Assembly (NCBI RefSeq): GCF_947504215.1 | Contig: NZ_CANNGO010000005.1 | Span: forward strand, 248,001-312,000 | DNA: 64,000 nucleotides | Direction: 5' to 3' | Source: an uncultured Ruegeria sp. | GTDB lineage: Bacteria; Pseudomonadota; Alphaproteobacteria; Rhodobacterales; Rhodobacteraceae | In this document: piece by piece, positions 17,856 to 26,057 of the stretch | Layout: every line of letters begins with the position of its first letter | Numbering within the stretch: the stretch's first letter is position 1 | Translations under genes and position numbers: made by a program | Notes under the pieces: model-generated | Databases searched by the model: none | Told to the model about the DNA's origin: nothing | Seen by the model: the letters and a program-made list of their open reading frames with translations, nothing else

Positions 17856-19140
17856 AGGGTATAAACCCGGCGGGTACGCCAAACGGCAACGTGTCTACGC
17901 TGGTTCCGGTTAACGCATTCAGGAAGGCGACGAGATTGTCGATTTCCGCATCTGACAAGTCGACTGGGGCAATGTCGATCCTGTTGCGTTGGCGTTCCAT
18001 TTCGAAACGATCATCCCAAACCACAAAATCTGCCTTTTGCAGCCACGGCACCTGTGGCAAAGCAGCCATTGCACGCTCCCATCGTGACAGGCTGCTTTCA
18101 GGGTTCAGATGGTGGCGGATCATGCTTTCCAGATCGGGAAACGCCCCGTTGTGACCATAGGGCGCCGTCAGCGCAACGTTGCGCAGCATTGGGGTGCGGA
18201 ACCGATAGGCGTCTTCCAATCGGTTGCTTTCGCCCATGCGTCCCACATCCCGGACAAAAGGATCCCACTGTCGGGTCCTGCCCGGCCCGAAGGGCGGCAG
18301 ACCCAAAGCGTGAAACTTTTGGTCAGACATCAACGGACCGGAATGGCAGGTTGCGCATCGCGCTTTGCCATAGAACAGGTCCATTCCGTTCTTTTGTGTG
18401 GCAGAAAGCGCGGCGGTGTCCCCGGCCAAGTATTGGTCGAACGGGCTGTCTGTGCTGCGCCACTCTATTGCCATGAAGGCCGCAAGCGCATTTGCGATTT
18501 GGGTTATTGTTATGTCTTTGGCCGTTTCAACGTCGTCGAACGCGTTGACCATGGCTGACCCATATCTCGGATCTGTACGGACACGTTTGGCAAGGATGGG
18601 CCAGCCCTTGTCGATCCGGTCATGTACCGCTCCGGTGACCTGATTTTCGGCCACATTCCCGGCCATTTCGAACTGCGCGGTTAACGGGAACAGCGCTTGT
18701 GCGGCCAGTAACGAGTTTAATCCCTCGGGCAGCCATTCCTGCGCCGGAGAATTGAAGCCGTTGCCATAGATATCGGATTTGCTGAGACGTCCATCGTGAA
18801 ACAGCGTGTGTATGTCTTTGGCCCCAAGGTTCCACAAGCCGGGTGCGTTGCGTGGGATACGCTTGCGAATTCTATCCGCCCCGGTTCCGGGCGTGCGGTC
18901 CGGCCCCAGCCCAACGCCACCTTCCCCGATGCCCAAGGACAGCCCGTCAGACGTACCAAAATCCGGATGGTGGCAATGGGCACAGGTAATGTTCCGATTG
19001 CCCGACAGGATCGGATCGTAAAAGAGTTGATGACCGATGGCGGCCTGTTCCATATCAAAGGGCAGGAAATCATCATCGGTCAGCGGACGCGGCAAATCCT
19101 GTGCCCCAGCAGCGCCAGCCCACAGGAGTACAGCACCCAT
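17854..19140 (-). CDS. Diheme cytochrome c peroxidase / MauG family protein
   Basis: A periplasmic diheme protein of about 428 residues with two c-type heme sites, CAHCH (ITCAHCHHPDFGTSDG) and CATCH (ARCATCHSGPLMSDQ), as in bacterial cytochrome c peroxidases and MauG-like enzymes. The domain between them has the expected FDDVETAKDITITQIANALAAF and LRNVALTAPYGHNG. The N-terminus from the ATG at 19140 (MGAVLLWAGAAGAQ) resembles a short signal peptide, but a few more upstream residues (CTG start, KLAH) may belong to it. The frame is open for another 140 residues upstream; that part is antisense to the Sel1 gene and is not credible. The substrate (H2O2 or a protein-modification target) is undecided. 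Confidence 0.87.
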   Translation of the reverse strand: MGAVLLWAGAAGAQDLPRPLTDDDFLPFDMEQAAIGHQLFYDPILSGNRNITCAHCHHPDFGTSDGLSLGIGEGGVGLGPDRTPGTGADRIRKRIPRNAPGLWNLGAKDIHTLFHDGRLSKSDIYGNGFNSPAQEWLPEGLNSLLAAQALFPLTAQFEMAGNVAENQVTGAVHDRIDKGWPILAKRVRTDPRYGSAMVNAFDDVETAKDITITQIANALAAFMAIEWRSTDSPFDQYLAGDTAALSATQKNGMDLFYGKARCATCHSGPLMSDQKFHALGLPPFGPGRTRQWDPFVRDVGRMGESNRLEDAYRFRTPMLRNVALTAPYGHNGAFPDLESMIRHHLNPESSLSRWERAMAALPQVPWLQKADFVVWDDRFEMERQRNRIDIAPVDLSDAEIDNLVAFLNALTGTSVDTLPFGVPAGFIP

Positions 19141-19611
19141 ATGCGCCAGTTTGTAATTGCCCTTTGCCTGATTGCTACACCGGCGCTGGCCGAACTGGAA
19201 CAAGCCCGCGATCTGATGGAGGCCGGAGAATTCGAGGCTGCCCGCGAAGAACTGTTGCCAGCCGCGCGGTCCGGCAATGCCGAGGCCGAGGAACTGATTG
19301 GCGTGATGTACGGGTTGGGCCTTGGGGTCGAACAGGACTATCAGCGGGCGTTTGATTGGTATCTGCGCGCCTCGATGAAGGGGCATCCGGGGGCGCAGTC
19401 TGGGGTGGGGTGGTATTATGAGTTGGGTCTTGGCATGCCCGCGCCTGATCTGGTGCGCGCTTATATGTGGTACACGCTCAGCGCGATTGGTGGTGATCCC
19501 GATGCCGCGATCAGCCTGGAAGAAGTGGTCAAGAAAATGACGCCGGAGCAGATCGAAAAGGCTCATGTCCTGGTGAACGATTACAAAGTGTGGATGTATC
19601 CGTTTCGGTAG
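19141..19611 (+). CDS. Secreted Sel1-repeat protein
   Basis: A 156-residue protein with a clean signal peptide (MRQFVIALCLIATPALA) followed by a leading helix pair and two Sel1-like repeats: AEELIGVMYGLGLGVEQDY and GVGWYYELGLGMPAPDLVRA. Sel1 repeats are alpha-solenoid protein-binding modules. Its ATG directly abuts the start codon of the divergent peroxidase gene (CATATG at 19138-19143), so its promoter would lie inside that gene. A hairpin follows the stop. Confidence 0.85.
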   Translation: MRQFVIALCLIATPALAELEQARDLMEAGEFEAAREELLPAARSGNAEAEELIGVMYGLGLGVEQDYQRAFDWYLRASMKGHPGAQSGVGWYYELGLGMPAPDLVRAYMWYTLSAIGGDPDAAISLEEVVKKMTPEQIEKAHVLVNDYKVWMYPFR

Positions 19612-19640
19612 ATGGGCCGGGCTGAAAAAACCCGGCCCAT
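19612..19640 (+). terminator. Convergent hairpin terminator
   Basis: ATGGGCCGGG (19612-19621) pairs perfectly with CCCGGCCCAT (19631-19640) around a CTGAAAAAA loop. It sits between the Sel1 gene and the end of the TRAP operon. It lacks a long T-run after the stem, so intrinsic termination is likely but not certain. Confidence 0.7.
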
Positions 19641-19645
19641 ATCGC

Positions 19646-20707
19646 TTAGTTCAGGTCCGCGTCGCGTGACGCATTGATATCCGCCTCAGCCGCTGCCACG
19701 GCATCTGTCAGCGCAGTGAAGACCTGATCGCCACGGGTTACGTTGGTTTGGAACCACTCGTAAACCGGAGTTGCAGCCTCTTTGAACGCGGCCTTTTGCT
19801 CGGGTGTGGGCACATAGAGGTCACCGCCACCGGCGACGAAATCCTCATAAGCCTGAATCGACTTGCGTTTGGGCGAAGCAAAGGTCGCCTGCTGCAAAGC
19901 ATAGAACCCGTCGACAACCACACGACGCATGTCTTCAGGCATTTCCTGAAACTTGGCGTTGTTCATCCACCACAGCGCGCCCATGTAGGCGTGTCCGTCC
20001 AGAGTGACATATTGCAAACCCGCATCCGGGAATTTCATACCCATGATATCGGTGATGCCGTTCTTGGATCCCTCAACCACGCCTGTCTGAAAGCTGGTGA
20101 ACAGTTCCGGCCACGGGATCGGGGTAGGCGAGGCACCCAGTGCCTTGACCAGCTCTTGCGGCAAGTCTGCGACCACGGTGCGGATTTTCAACCCTTCCAT
20201 ATCGGCGGGCTCGGCCACGCGGCGTTGAGTGTTGGCAAAGTTGCGCCAGCCGCCGGTATTGCCGATGGTCATCAGGCGGATCGCGCCGCCAGAATCCTCA
20301 AGCGCCATGTCGCGCACCTGGCGGGTGAAATCACCGGACAGAACATGCTCGGCCACGCGGTCATCCGCCATCAGGTAGGGCAGATCCAGAACCTGCACGT
20401 AGGGGAAGATGCCTGATGCACCGCCTGAGGTCGAAATGTAGATATCGATGGTGCCATCGGCGACACCCTGTAGGCATTCGGCGCCGTTGGAACACAGCTG
20501 CGTACCGATGAACAACTCAACCTCAATTGCTCCGTTGGATGCGTTCTCGACGAAGTTCTTGAAGACGATCAGGCCGTCATAGTCTTCGTCGTTTTCATTC
20601 GAGTTGGCCGTGGCGCGCAGCGTGTAGTCGGCCGCTGTGGCTGCGATGGCGGATGCTGCCACCAGCGATGTGGCCACCGCTGCGGTTTTGATGAATCTTC
20701 TGAGCAT
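19646..20707 (-). CDS. TRAP transporter solute-binding protein (DctP family)
   Basis: A 353-residue periplasmic DctP-type binding protein with a signal peptide (basic MLRRFIKT, then AAVATSLVAASAIAATA). The family core is visible: LQGVADGTIDIYISTSG, LDLPYLMADDRVAEHVL, ADMEGLKIRTVVADLP and ELFTSFQTGVVEGSKNG. Two cysteines in LCSNGAECLQG may form a disulfide. It is the last gene of the minus-strand operon monooxygenase - aldo-keto reductase - flavin reductase - DctQ - DctM - DctP. The ligand is unknown; the context suggests a sulfonated or otherwise oxidisable carbohydrate-like acid. Confidence 0.92.
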   Translation of the reverse strand: MLRRFIKTAAVATSLVAASAIAATAADYTLRATANSNENDEDYDGLIVFKNFVENASNGAIEVELFIGTQLCSNGAECLQGVADGTIDIYISTSGGASGIFPYVQVLDLPYLMADDRVAEHVLSGDFTRQVRDMALEDSGGAIRLMTIGNTGGWRNFANTQRRVAEPADMEGLKIRTVVADLPQELVKALGASPTPIPWPELFTSFQTGVVEGSKNGITDIMGMKFPDAGLQYVTLDGHAYMGALWWMNNAKFQEMPEDMRRVVVDGFYALQQATFASPKRKSIQAYEDFVAGGGDLYVPTPEQKAAFKEAATPVYEWFQTNVTRGDQVFTALTDAVAAAEADINASRDADLN

Positions 20708-20731
20708 GCGTTTCCTCCCTGTGATACTCAG

Positions 20732-22021
20732 TTAGTTTGCAAATCCCGTTATTCTCGGGATCGTCATTGATAGTGCCGGGATATAGGTGATCAGGAAGAT
20801 CACTATGATTTCGACTGCCAGGAACGGCAGGATGGCCTTGGCGATGGTCTCAACCCGTTCACGCGAGACTGCTGCGGCCACAAACAGGACCAGCCCCATC
20901 GGTGGCGTGGCCAGACCGACGGTCAGGTTGACGCTCATGATGATGGCGAAATGGATTGGGTCGACGCCGAGGCTGGTGAAGATCGGACCCAGGATCGGGC
21001 CAAGGATGATGATCGCTGGCCCAGCGTCCAGAAACATACCGACAACAAATAGCAGCAGGTTGATCAGGAACAAAAGGATCAGCGGGTTTTCCGACAGGCT
21101 GAGGATCAGCGACGCCAGTTGTTCCGGCGCGTGGCTGAGGCTGACCACGGTCTTGAACGCCATTGCGGCGCCAACCAGCAGCAAGACAACCGCCGAGGTC
21201 ATACCAGCGTTGCTGAGAACCTCGGGCACTTCTTTCCACGACAACGTGCGCAAAACAAAAAATCCGATGAGGAAGGCATAGCCCACGGCGACCGCCGCCG
21301 CCTCGGTCGGGGTAAAGATACCGCCGAGGATTCCCCCCAGAATGATGACGGGCGTCAGCAAAGGGAAGAATGCCTTGAGGCTGGCTTGCCTGCGTTCGCC
21401 CCAGGTGTATTTTCGGCTGGCAACCGGGAAGTCGTAGCGATCTGCCATGAGTTTGATCATCAGCATCAGGCCTACGCCAACCATAACCCCGGGCACGATC
21501 CCGGCCAGAAACAGCGCCGCGACGCTTTCGCCCATGACATATGCGTAGATGATCATGATGCCCGAGGGCGGGATGATCGGACCAATGACCGAACTGGCTG
21601 CGGTAATGGCAGCGGCGAATTTGCGAGTATAGCCCTGTTTCTCCATCGCCGGGATCAGCATGGATCCCAGGGCCGAGGTGTCGGCTACTGCAGAACCCGA
21701 AAGGCCCGCAAACAGGATCGAGCTGAGAACGTTTACATGCGCCAGACCGCCGCGCAAATGACCCATCAGGGCCTGACTGAATTCGACAAGGCGGATGGTT
21801 ATGCCACCTCGGTTCATCAATTCTCCGGCCAGCATGAAGAACGGGATCGCCATCAAGGGGAAACTGTCCATGCCATTGTAGACATTGCGGTAGAGCAGGG
21901 TGATGTCGTTGGTCTGACCGTTCAGCCACAGCAGAATGCCGGGCGCGGCCAACAGTGCGAAGAACACGGGCAAGCCGATCAACAGGAAGATCAGGAAAGT
22001 GGGCAGGAACCATATCAACAT
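20732..22021 (-). CDS. TRAP transporter large permease (DctM family)
   Basis: A 429-residue integral membrane protein with about 12 hydrophobic segments. Typical DctM motifs are PLMAIPFFMLAGELMNRGGI, GGLAHVNVLSSILFAGLSGS, FAAAITAASSVIGPIIPPSG and GLATPPMGLVLFV. It forms the transport channel with the DctQ protein. Its ATG follows the DctQ stop codon with no gap. Transport is driven by a Na+ gradient in characterised members. Confidence 0.95.
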   Translation of the reverse strand: MLIWFLPTFLIFLLIGLPVFFALLAAPGILLWLNGQTNDITLLYRNVYNGMDSFPLMAIPFFMLAGELMNRGGITIRLVEFSQALMGHLRGGLAHVNVLSSILFAGLSGSAVADTSALGSMLIPAMEKQGYTRKFAAAITAASSVIGPIIPPSGIMIIYAYVMGESVAALFLAGIVPGVMVGVGLMLMIKLMADRYDFPVASRKYTWGERRQASLKAFFPLLTPVIILGGILGGIFTPTEAAAVAVGYAFLIGFFVLRTLSWKEVPEVLSNAGMTSAVVLLLVGAAMAFKTVVSLSHAPEQLASLILSLSENPLILLFLINLLLFVVGMFLDAGPAIIILGPILGPIFTSLGVDPIHFAIIMSVNLTVGLATPPMGLVLFVAAAVSRERVETIAKAILPFLAVEIIVIFLITYIPALSMTIPRITGFAN

Positions 22022-22609
22022 TTATTCAGCCCCCACTGCTGCATCAGGAATTTCTGGCAATAGGTGACCGCCGCCCAACATGGTGATGAATGACCGGAGG
22101 ATCAGTTCGATGTTGACTGAAATAAGCAGAACGATCCCCACAAGTAACGAGGCCATCATCCAACTGCGGGGAATGCGGTACCATTCGTCAAACCCGAAGG
22201 ATGTTGGAAGGTAAAGCGCAGCGGTAGCGAACTTGCCGCCAAAGCCCGTCACCTCGGACCAGCCGATTGTGACCGCGACCAGCAAAACCGCCAATGAGAC
22301 CAGAAGGAGAAAAATGTTCAGTGTTTGTCCGACAACGCGCGGCAGGAACCGTTGCAGCATGTCGATGGCGACGAAACCACCGCGTCGGAATGCGGTCGGA
22401 GCCATCAGACCGGTCATCCATAACATGCAGAACCGCGCTGCCTCATCCGGCCAGGGCAGGGCGTTGCCCAGAACATACCGGAAGAACACCTGAATTAGGA
22501 TCGCGATCACCATCAATGCAATCGCAACGACACCAACCGCGCGGCCCAGACGCAGCGCGGCTTCGTTCACGAATGCAATCGGCGCCAGCACCGATGCCAG
22601 TCCGCCCAT
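22022..22609 (-). CDS. TRAP transporter small permease (DctQ family)
   Basis: A 195-residue four-TM DctQ subunit. The start at 22609 (MGGLASVLAPIAFVNEAALR) has GGGAGGAACCGC upstream; the open frame extends 29 codons further without support. The typical segment MVIAILIQVFFRYVLGNALP is present, as is PDEAARFCMLWMTGL. It lies 52 bases after the flavin reductase gene and abuts DctM. Confidence 0.92.
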   Translation of the reverse strand: MGGLASVLAPIAFVNEAALRLGRAVGVVAIALMVIAILIQVFFRYVLGNALPWPDEAARFCMLWMTGLMAPTAFRRGGFVAIDMLQRFLPRVVGQTLNIFLLLVSLAVLLVAVTIGWSEVTGFGGKFATAALYLPTSFGFDEWYRIPRSWMMASLLVGIVLLISVNIELILRSFITMLGGGHLLPEIPDAAVGAE

Positions 22610-22661
22610 GCGGTTCCTCCCTATGTCAGCTGCGGGTCTTTCCGCAGCGGTCTTCTCGCGC

Positions 22662-23180
22662 TTATTGGTGCGCGAATTGGCCGAGTTTCCCGGCATAAAA
22701 GGTCAGCGCGTCTCCATCCGCCATGCTGGCCTTCAAAACTTTACCCACGACAATAACGTGATCACCTGCGTTGTGATACGCATGTTGTTCGCATTCGAAC
22801 CGCGCCAGACAATCCGGCAGCAGCGGAGTCCCGTTTTCACAGCGCTCATGTTCGATATCCCGCAGGGCATGGGCGTTCTTGGAACACCCAAAGCACAGCT
22901 CGGCCTGTTCGGCTGACAAAACGTGAACGCTGAAGTGGCGCGCCTTCTGAAAATAGGGGAAGCGGCGAGAGTTTCGGTCGCCAGCCCACATCACCAAAGG
23001 CGGATCCAGTGACAGGGACGAAAAGCTGTTGGCTGTGATGCAGATCGGCCCGTCCTCGCTGTGGCAGGTCACGATCGTCACCCCGGTGGCAAAACGGCCA
23101 AAAGCATCCCTAAGGGTTCGGGTGTCGTCTTTATGCGGGACGAATGTACGGCTCATGTCCTTTGAGATTGCGTTCATCAT
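22662..23180 (-). CDS. Flavin reductase (two-component monooxygenase partner)
   Basis: A 172-residue flavin reductase-like (FMN-binding split barrel) protein. Family motifs are RDAFGRFATGVTIVTCHSED, ITANSFSSLSLDPPLVMWAG and FSVHVLSAEQ. It would use NAD(P)H to reduce FMN or FAD for the luciferase-like monooxygenase encoded two genes upstream. Its ATG overlaps the stop of the aldo-keto reductase gene (ATGA), supporting the start at 23180 and tight co-translation. In the sulfo-SMO pathway the equivalent role is played by SmoA; that correspondence is inference. Confidence 0.9.
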   Translation of the reverse strand: MMNAISKDMSRTFVPHKDDTRTLRDAFGRFATGVTIVTCHSEDGPICITANSFSSLSLDPPLVMWAGDRNSRRFPYFQKARHFSVHVLSAEQAELCFGCSKNAHALRDIEHERCENGTPLLPDCLARFECEQHAYHNAGDHVIVVGKVLKASMADGDALTFYAGKLGQFAHQ

Positions 23181-24067
23181 GGTACCTCATGTCCCAGCGC
23201 CGCCTCATAAAGGCGATACCAGGTTTCGCGATCCAGATTGACTTTCATGGCGTCGGAAATCCGTTTGATACGGTCCAGATTGTTGGTGCCTAGCACCGGA
23301 AGGATACCTGCCGGATGAGCCAGCAGGAATGCAACCGCAACAGCAGCACGGTCGACACCGAACTCCTCGGCAATTTCGTCAGCAACCAATCCGACCGGGG
23401 GATTCCCGGCCATCAGCATCCCGCCACCCAAGGGGGACCACGCCATCACAGCGTGGCCGTGCTGCTGGTGAAACGCCAAATCGCCATTGGTGAACGGACC
23501 AATCTCGCCCAGAGAAATTTCGATCTGATTGGTGACCAGCTGCGTTTTCATGGCCGATTGCAACAGCTGCCAATCCCACGGACGGAAGTTGGATACACCA
23601 ACGGCCCCCACTTTGCCGCTGGCGACCACCTCATCCAGCACCGCACCAGTCTCGTGGTGATCCATGAACGGATCGGGGCGGTGAATCAGCAGTAGATCGA
23701 TGTGATCAATAGCCATTTCCTGCAGTGAAATTTCGACGGACTTCAGGATGTGCGCACGCGACGTGTCATAGTATTTGGCCTTGGCATCGGCATACCGGCC
23801 GCAGGGCGCAACGATGTCACATTTGGTGACAATCTCCATCTTTTGACGCAGGCCGGGATTGGCGCGCAGGGCATTGCCCAGAACGGCTTCGGCGCCATAG
23901 TCGCCATAGATATCCGCCTGATCGAAGGTGGTGATGCCCTGATCCAGGCAAGCTTGGACCTTGGCCTCGACATGACCAGCCGAGGTGTCGCTGTCATCGC
24001 CCAGCCGCCACATGCCGTAAACCAGACGGCTCAATTTCAGCGTTTCAGATAGTTTGACACGTTGCAT
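23177..24067 (-). CDS. Aldo/keto reductase, YdhF/SmoB-like
   Basis: A 296-residue NADPH-dependent aldo-keto reductase. Recognisable are LSRLVYGMWRLGDDSDTS, the catalytic region TTFDQADIYGDYGAEAVLGN (Asp and Tyr), the Lys in EIVTKCDIVAP, LLLIHRPDPFMDHHETG, TNQIEISLGE and AWSPLGGGMLM. The sequence resembles the YdhF group and, from memory, the SQ-pathway enzyme SmoB, which reduces 6-oxo-glucose to glucose. The start overlaps the upstream monooxygenase stop (TGATG). Position between the monooxygenase and flavin reductase genes fits a shared pathway. Confidence 0.88.
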   Translation of the reverse strand: MQRVKLSETLKLSRLVYGMWRLGDDSDTSAGHVEAKVQACLDQGITTFDQADIYGDYGAEAVLGNALRANPGLRQKMEIVTKCDIVAPCGRYADAKAKYYDTSRAHILKSVEISLQEMAIDHIDLLLIHRPDPFMDHHETGAVLDEVVASGKVGAVGVSNFRPWDWQLLQSAMKTQLVTNQIEISLGEIGPFTNGDLAFHQQHGHAVMAWSPLGGGMLMAGNPPVGLVADEIAEEFGVDRAAVAVAFLLAHPAGILPVLGTNNLDRIKRISDAMKVNLDRETWYRLYEAALGHEVP

Positions 24068-25221
24068 CAACGACGCACTCCGTTGCCCAGCGGCGTCGCT
24101 GGGATGTTGTTGGGAACCCGTCCGTAAGCTTCGGGAAGGGAGCAGGTTTTTAGGTTGGGCATCACGCGGGTGCCGAAATGGCGTGCTTCGTCCATGTGTG
24201 GATAGCCCGAGAAGATGAAGGCGCGGATGCCCATCTTCTGGTATTCTTCAATCTTGGACATGACCTGATCGGTCGAGCCGACCAATGCTGCACCGCAACC
24301 CGACCGGGCGCGGCCAACGCCTGTCCAAAGGCCCGGCTCGACATACCCATATTCATCGGCCAGATCGCGGTTTTTGGATTGATGTGCGACGCCCAGAGAT
24401 GTGGAGTCCAAGGCGCGCTCTCGTATGGCGCGGCCATATTCATCGTCCAGCTTGGACACGATGTAGTCGGCGTATTCCTGTGCCTCAGCCTCGGTATCGC
24501 GGACAATCATGTGAACCCGTAGACCATAATCCAGTGTGCGACCGCATTCGTCGGCGACTGCATGAACGGCTTTCATCCGTTCGGCCAACTGGTCCTTTGT
24601 TTCCGGCCACATCAGGTAGACGTCACAATGTTCGCCGCACAACTGCAAGGCGGATGGGGAATAGCCACCGAAATACAGCAGCGGGCCGCCGGTTTGATAC
24701 GGTTTTGCGGGATCAGTGGTCAGACCGCCGAAATTGTAGACCTCGCCCGCATAGTTGATCTCATCATGTGTCCAAGCCTGTTTCAGGATCTCGACCACTT
24801 CGCGCGAGCGTTGGTAGCGATAGGCGCTGTCAGCTTTTTCGCCGGGAAAATCGGATGAGATGATGTTGACGGTTAACCGTCCCTTCAACATGTGATCAAG
24901 CGTGGCGATGGTTCGGGCCAGCATAATGGGCTGCATCTCGCCGCAGCGCACCGCAGCCAGCATGTTGATCTTTTCGGTGATCGGTGCGCAGCCCGCGACA
25001 AAGCTGAGCGTGTCCTGACCGACTTGATATGAAGATGGGCACAGGATGTTGCGAAACCCCTGCGCCTCGGCTTCTTTCACGATGCTGGAACAATGATCCC
25101 AGCTGGATCGCAGGTCACCATCCGGCACGCCAAGAAACTGATAATCATCCGAGCAAAGCGCTGCAAACCACGAAACCTCAGCCGCATCCAGATCGGGTGA
25201 CGTGATGGGGACAATTGTCAT
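24067..25221 (-). CDS. LLM-class flavin-dependent monooxygenase, SsuD-like
   Basis: A luciferase-like monooxygenase of about 384 residues. The C-terminal part is closely SsuD-like: VGRARSGCGAALVGSTDQV, MGIRAFIFSGYPHMDEARHFG and VMPNLK. The middle has LARTIATLDHMLKGRLTVNI and YAGEVYNFGG. SsuD-type enzymes cleave C-S bonds of sulfonates with FMNH2 and O2; SmoC does so for sulfoquinovose. It heads a six-gene operon with a flavin reductase and a TRAP importer. The ATG at 25221 has GGAG about 10 bases upstream; an ATG at 25239 is the alternative. Other LLM substrates remain possible. Confidence 0.87.
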   Translation of the reverse strand: MTIVPITSPDLDAAEVSWFAALCSDDYQFLGVPDGDLRSSWDHCSSIVKEAEAQGFRNILCPSSYQVGQDTLSFVAGCAPITEKINMLAAVRCGEMQPIMLARTIATLDHMLKGRLTVNIISSDFPGEKADSAYRYQRSREVVEILKQAWTHDEINYAGEVYNFGGLTTDPAKPYQTGGPLLYFGGYSPSALQLCGEHCDVYLMWPETKDQLAERMKAVHAVADECGRTLDYGLRVHMIVRDTEAEAQEYADYIVSKLDDEYGRAIRERALDSTSLGVAHQSKNRDLADEYGYVEPGLWTGVGRARSGCGAALVGSTDQVMSKIEEYQKMGIRAFIFSGYPHMDEARHFGTRVMPNLKTCSLPEAYGRVPNNIPATPLGNGVRR

Positions 25222-25272
25222 CTGTTGCGCGCTCCGCATTGATTTTGCTTTTTCTCTTGCGTAGCAATCACA

Positions 25273-25286
25273 TTGATGTAGATCAA
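25273..25286. promoter_or_regulatory. Perfect FNR/FnrL-type box or GntR operator
   Basis: TTGATGTAGATCAA is an exact TTGAT-N4-ATCAA palindrome, extended by one more matching base on each side. It lies about 58 bases before the monooxygenase ATG and about 45 before the GntR start. It could be an Fnr/Crp-family site or the GntR operator. A third TTGAT element occurs close by on the minus strand (25297-25293). Confidence 0.6.
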
Positions 25287-25327
25287 TAGTGTATCAATTT
25301 TTCCTGCGACCGAATGAAGCGTCTGCT

Positions 25328-26038
25328 GTGACACCAACCAGCCGAAATCCAAATGCCCTGCCGATGTATATTCAAATCTCGGAACTGCTGATCCGGGATA
25401 TTGCGGCTGGTCGCCTGATCGACGGAGAGCGCCTGCCCCCGGAAAGGGACATGGCGGCTGAGCTTCAGGTTTCGGTCGGGACTTTGCGAAAATCGCTCGC
25501 AGAGCTTGAGAAAAAGGGGATGTTGGAGCGTATTCAGGGCTCGGGCAATTACGTGCGCGAGACCGGAACGCAGAACAGCGTCTATGCGATGTTCCGACTA
25601 GAGCTGCCGGAAGGCGGCGGTTTGCCACGCGCCGATATCCTGTCGGTTGATCAATTGGAAAAGCCAGACGATCTGCCGGAATTCGGAAAATCCAACATCG
25701 GGTCACGCGTGCGCAGAATGCGGTATCTGAATGACACAATTATCGCTGTCGAGGAAATCTGGCTGGACGAATCAGTGGGTCTAATCGACCAGAACCTGCT
25801 GTCGGACTCGCTTTATCGCTACTACCAGCAGCAATTGGGGTTCTGGATATCGCGCGCGGAAGATCGGGTTTCGGTCGGATTGATGCCGCACTGGACGCCA
25901 CTTGGGTTCACCAAGCCGATCGGAGAAACGGTTGGATATATCGAGCGGTTTAGTTGGTCGGAAAAACCCGACCCAGTCGAGTTTTCAAAAACATGGTTCG
26001 ATGCGGATCGGGCCACTTATGTACAACGCCTGAAGTAA
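25328..26038 (+). CDS. GntR/HutC-family transcriptional regulator
   Basis: A GntR winged-helix domain (PMYIQISELLIRDIAAGRL, LPPERDMAAELQVSVGTLRK, LEKKGMLERIQGSGNYV) is followed by a UTRA-type effector domain (IAVEEIWLDESVGLIDQNL and the C-terminal YIERFSWSEKPDPVEF). HutC-type regulators usually repress a catabolic operon until a small sugar or acid binds. The frame opens at a GTG at 25289, but that lies next to the palindrome at 25273-25286; a GTG at 25328 or ATG at 25364 is more likely. It is divergent from the monooxygenase operon and followed after 19 bases by the Gfo/Idh gene. Confidence 0.88.
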   Translation: MTPTSRNPNALPMYIQISELLIRDIAAGRLIDGERLPPERDMAAELQVSVGTLRKSLAELEKKGMLERIQGSGNYVRETGTQNSVYAMFRLELPEGGGLPRADILSVDQLEKPDDLPEFGKSNIGSRVRRMRYLNDTIIAVEEIWLDESVGLIDQNLLSDSLYRYYQQQLGFWISRAEDRVSVGLMPHWTPLGFTKPIGETVGYIERFSWSEKPDPVEFSKTWFDADRATYVQRLK

Positions 26039-26057
26039 GAAGAATGAGGAAATACGC

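Noticed and set aside
19141-19566. N-terminal extension of the cytochrome peroxidase frame by about 140 residues
   Set aside because: It is antisense to the Sel1 gene, reads as low-complexity shadow sequence and would bury the signal peptide.
20859-22063. Long ORFs on both strands over the DctM gene
   Set aside because: Shadow frames of the TRAP permease; composition is Arg/Gln/His-rich without any domain.
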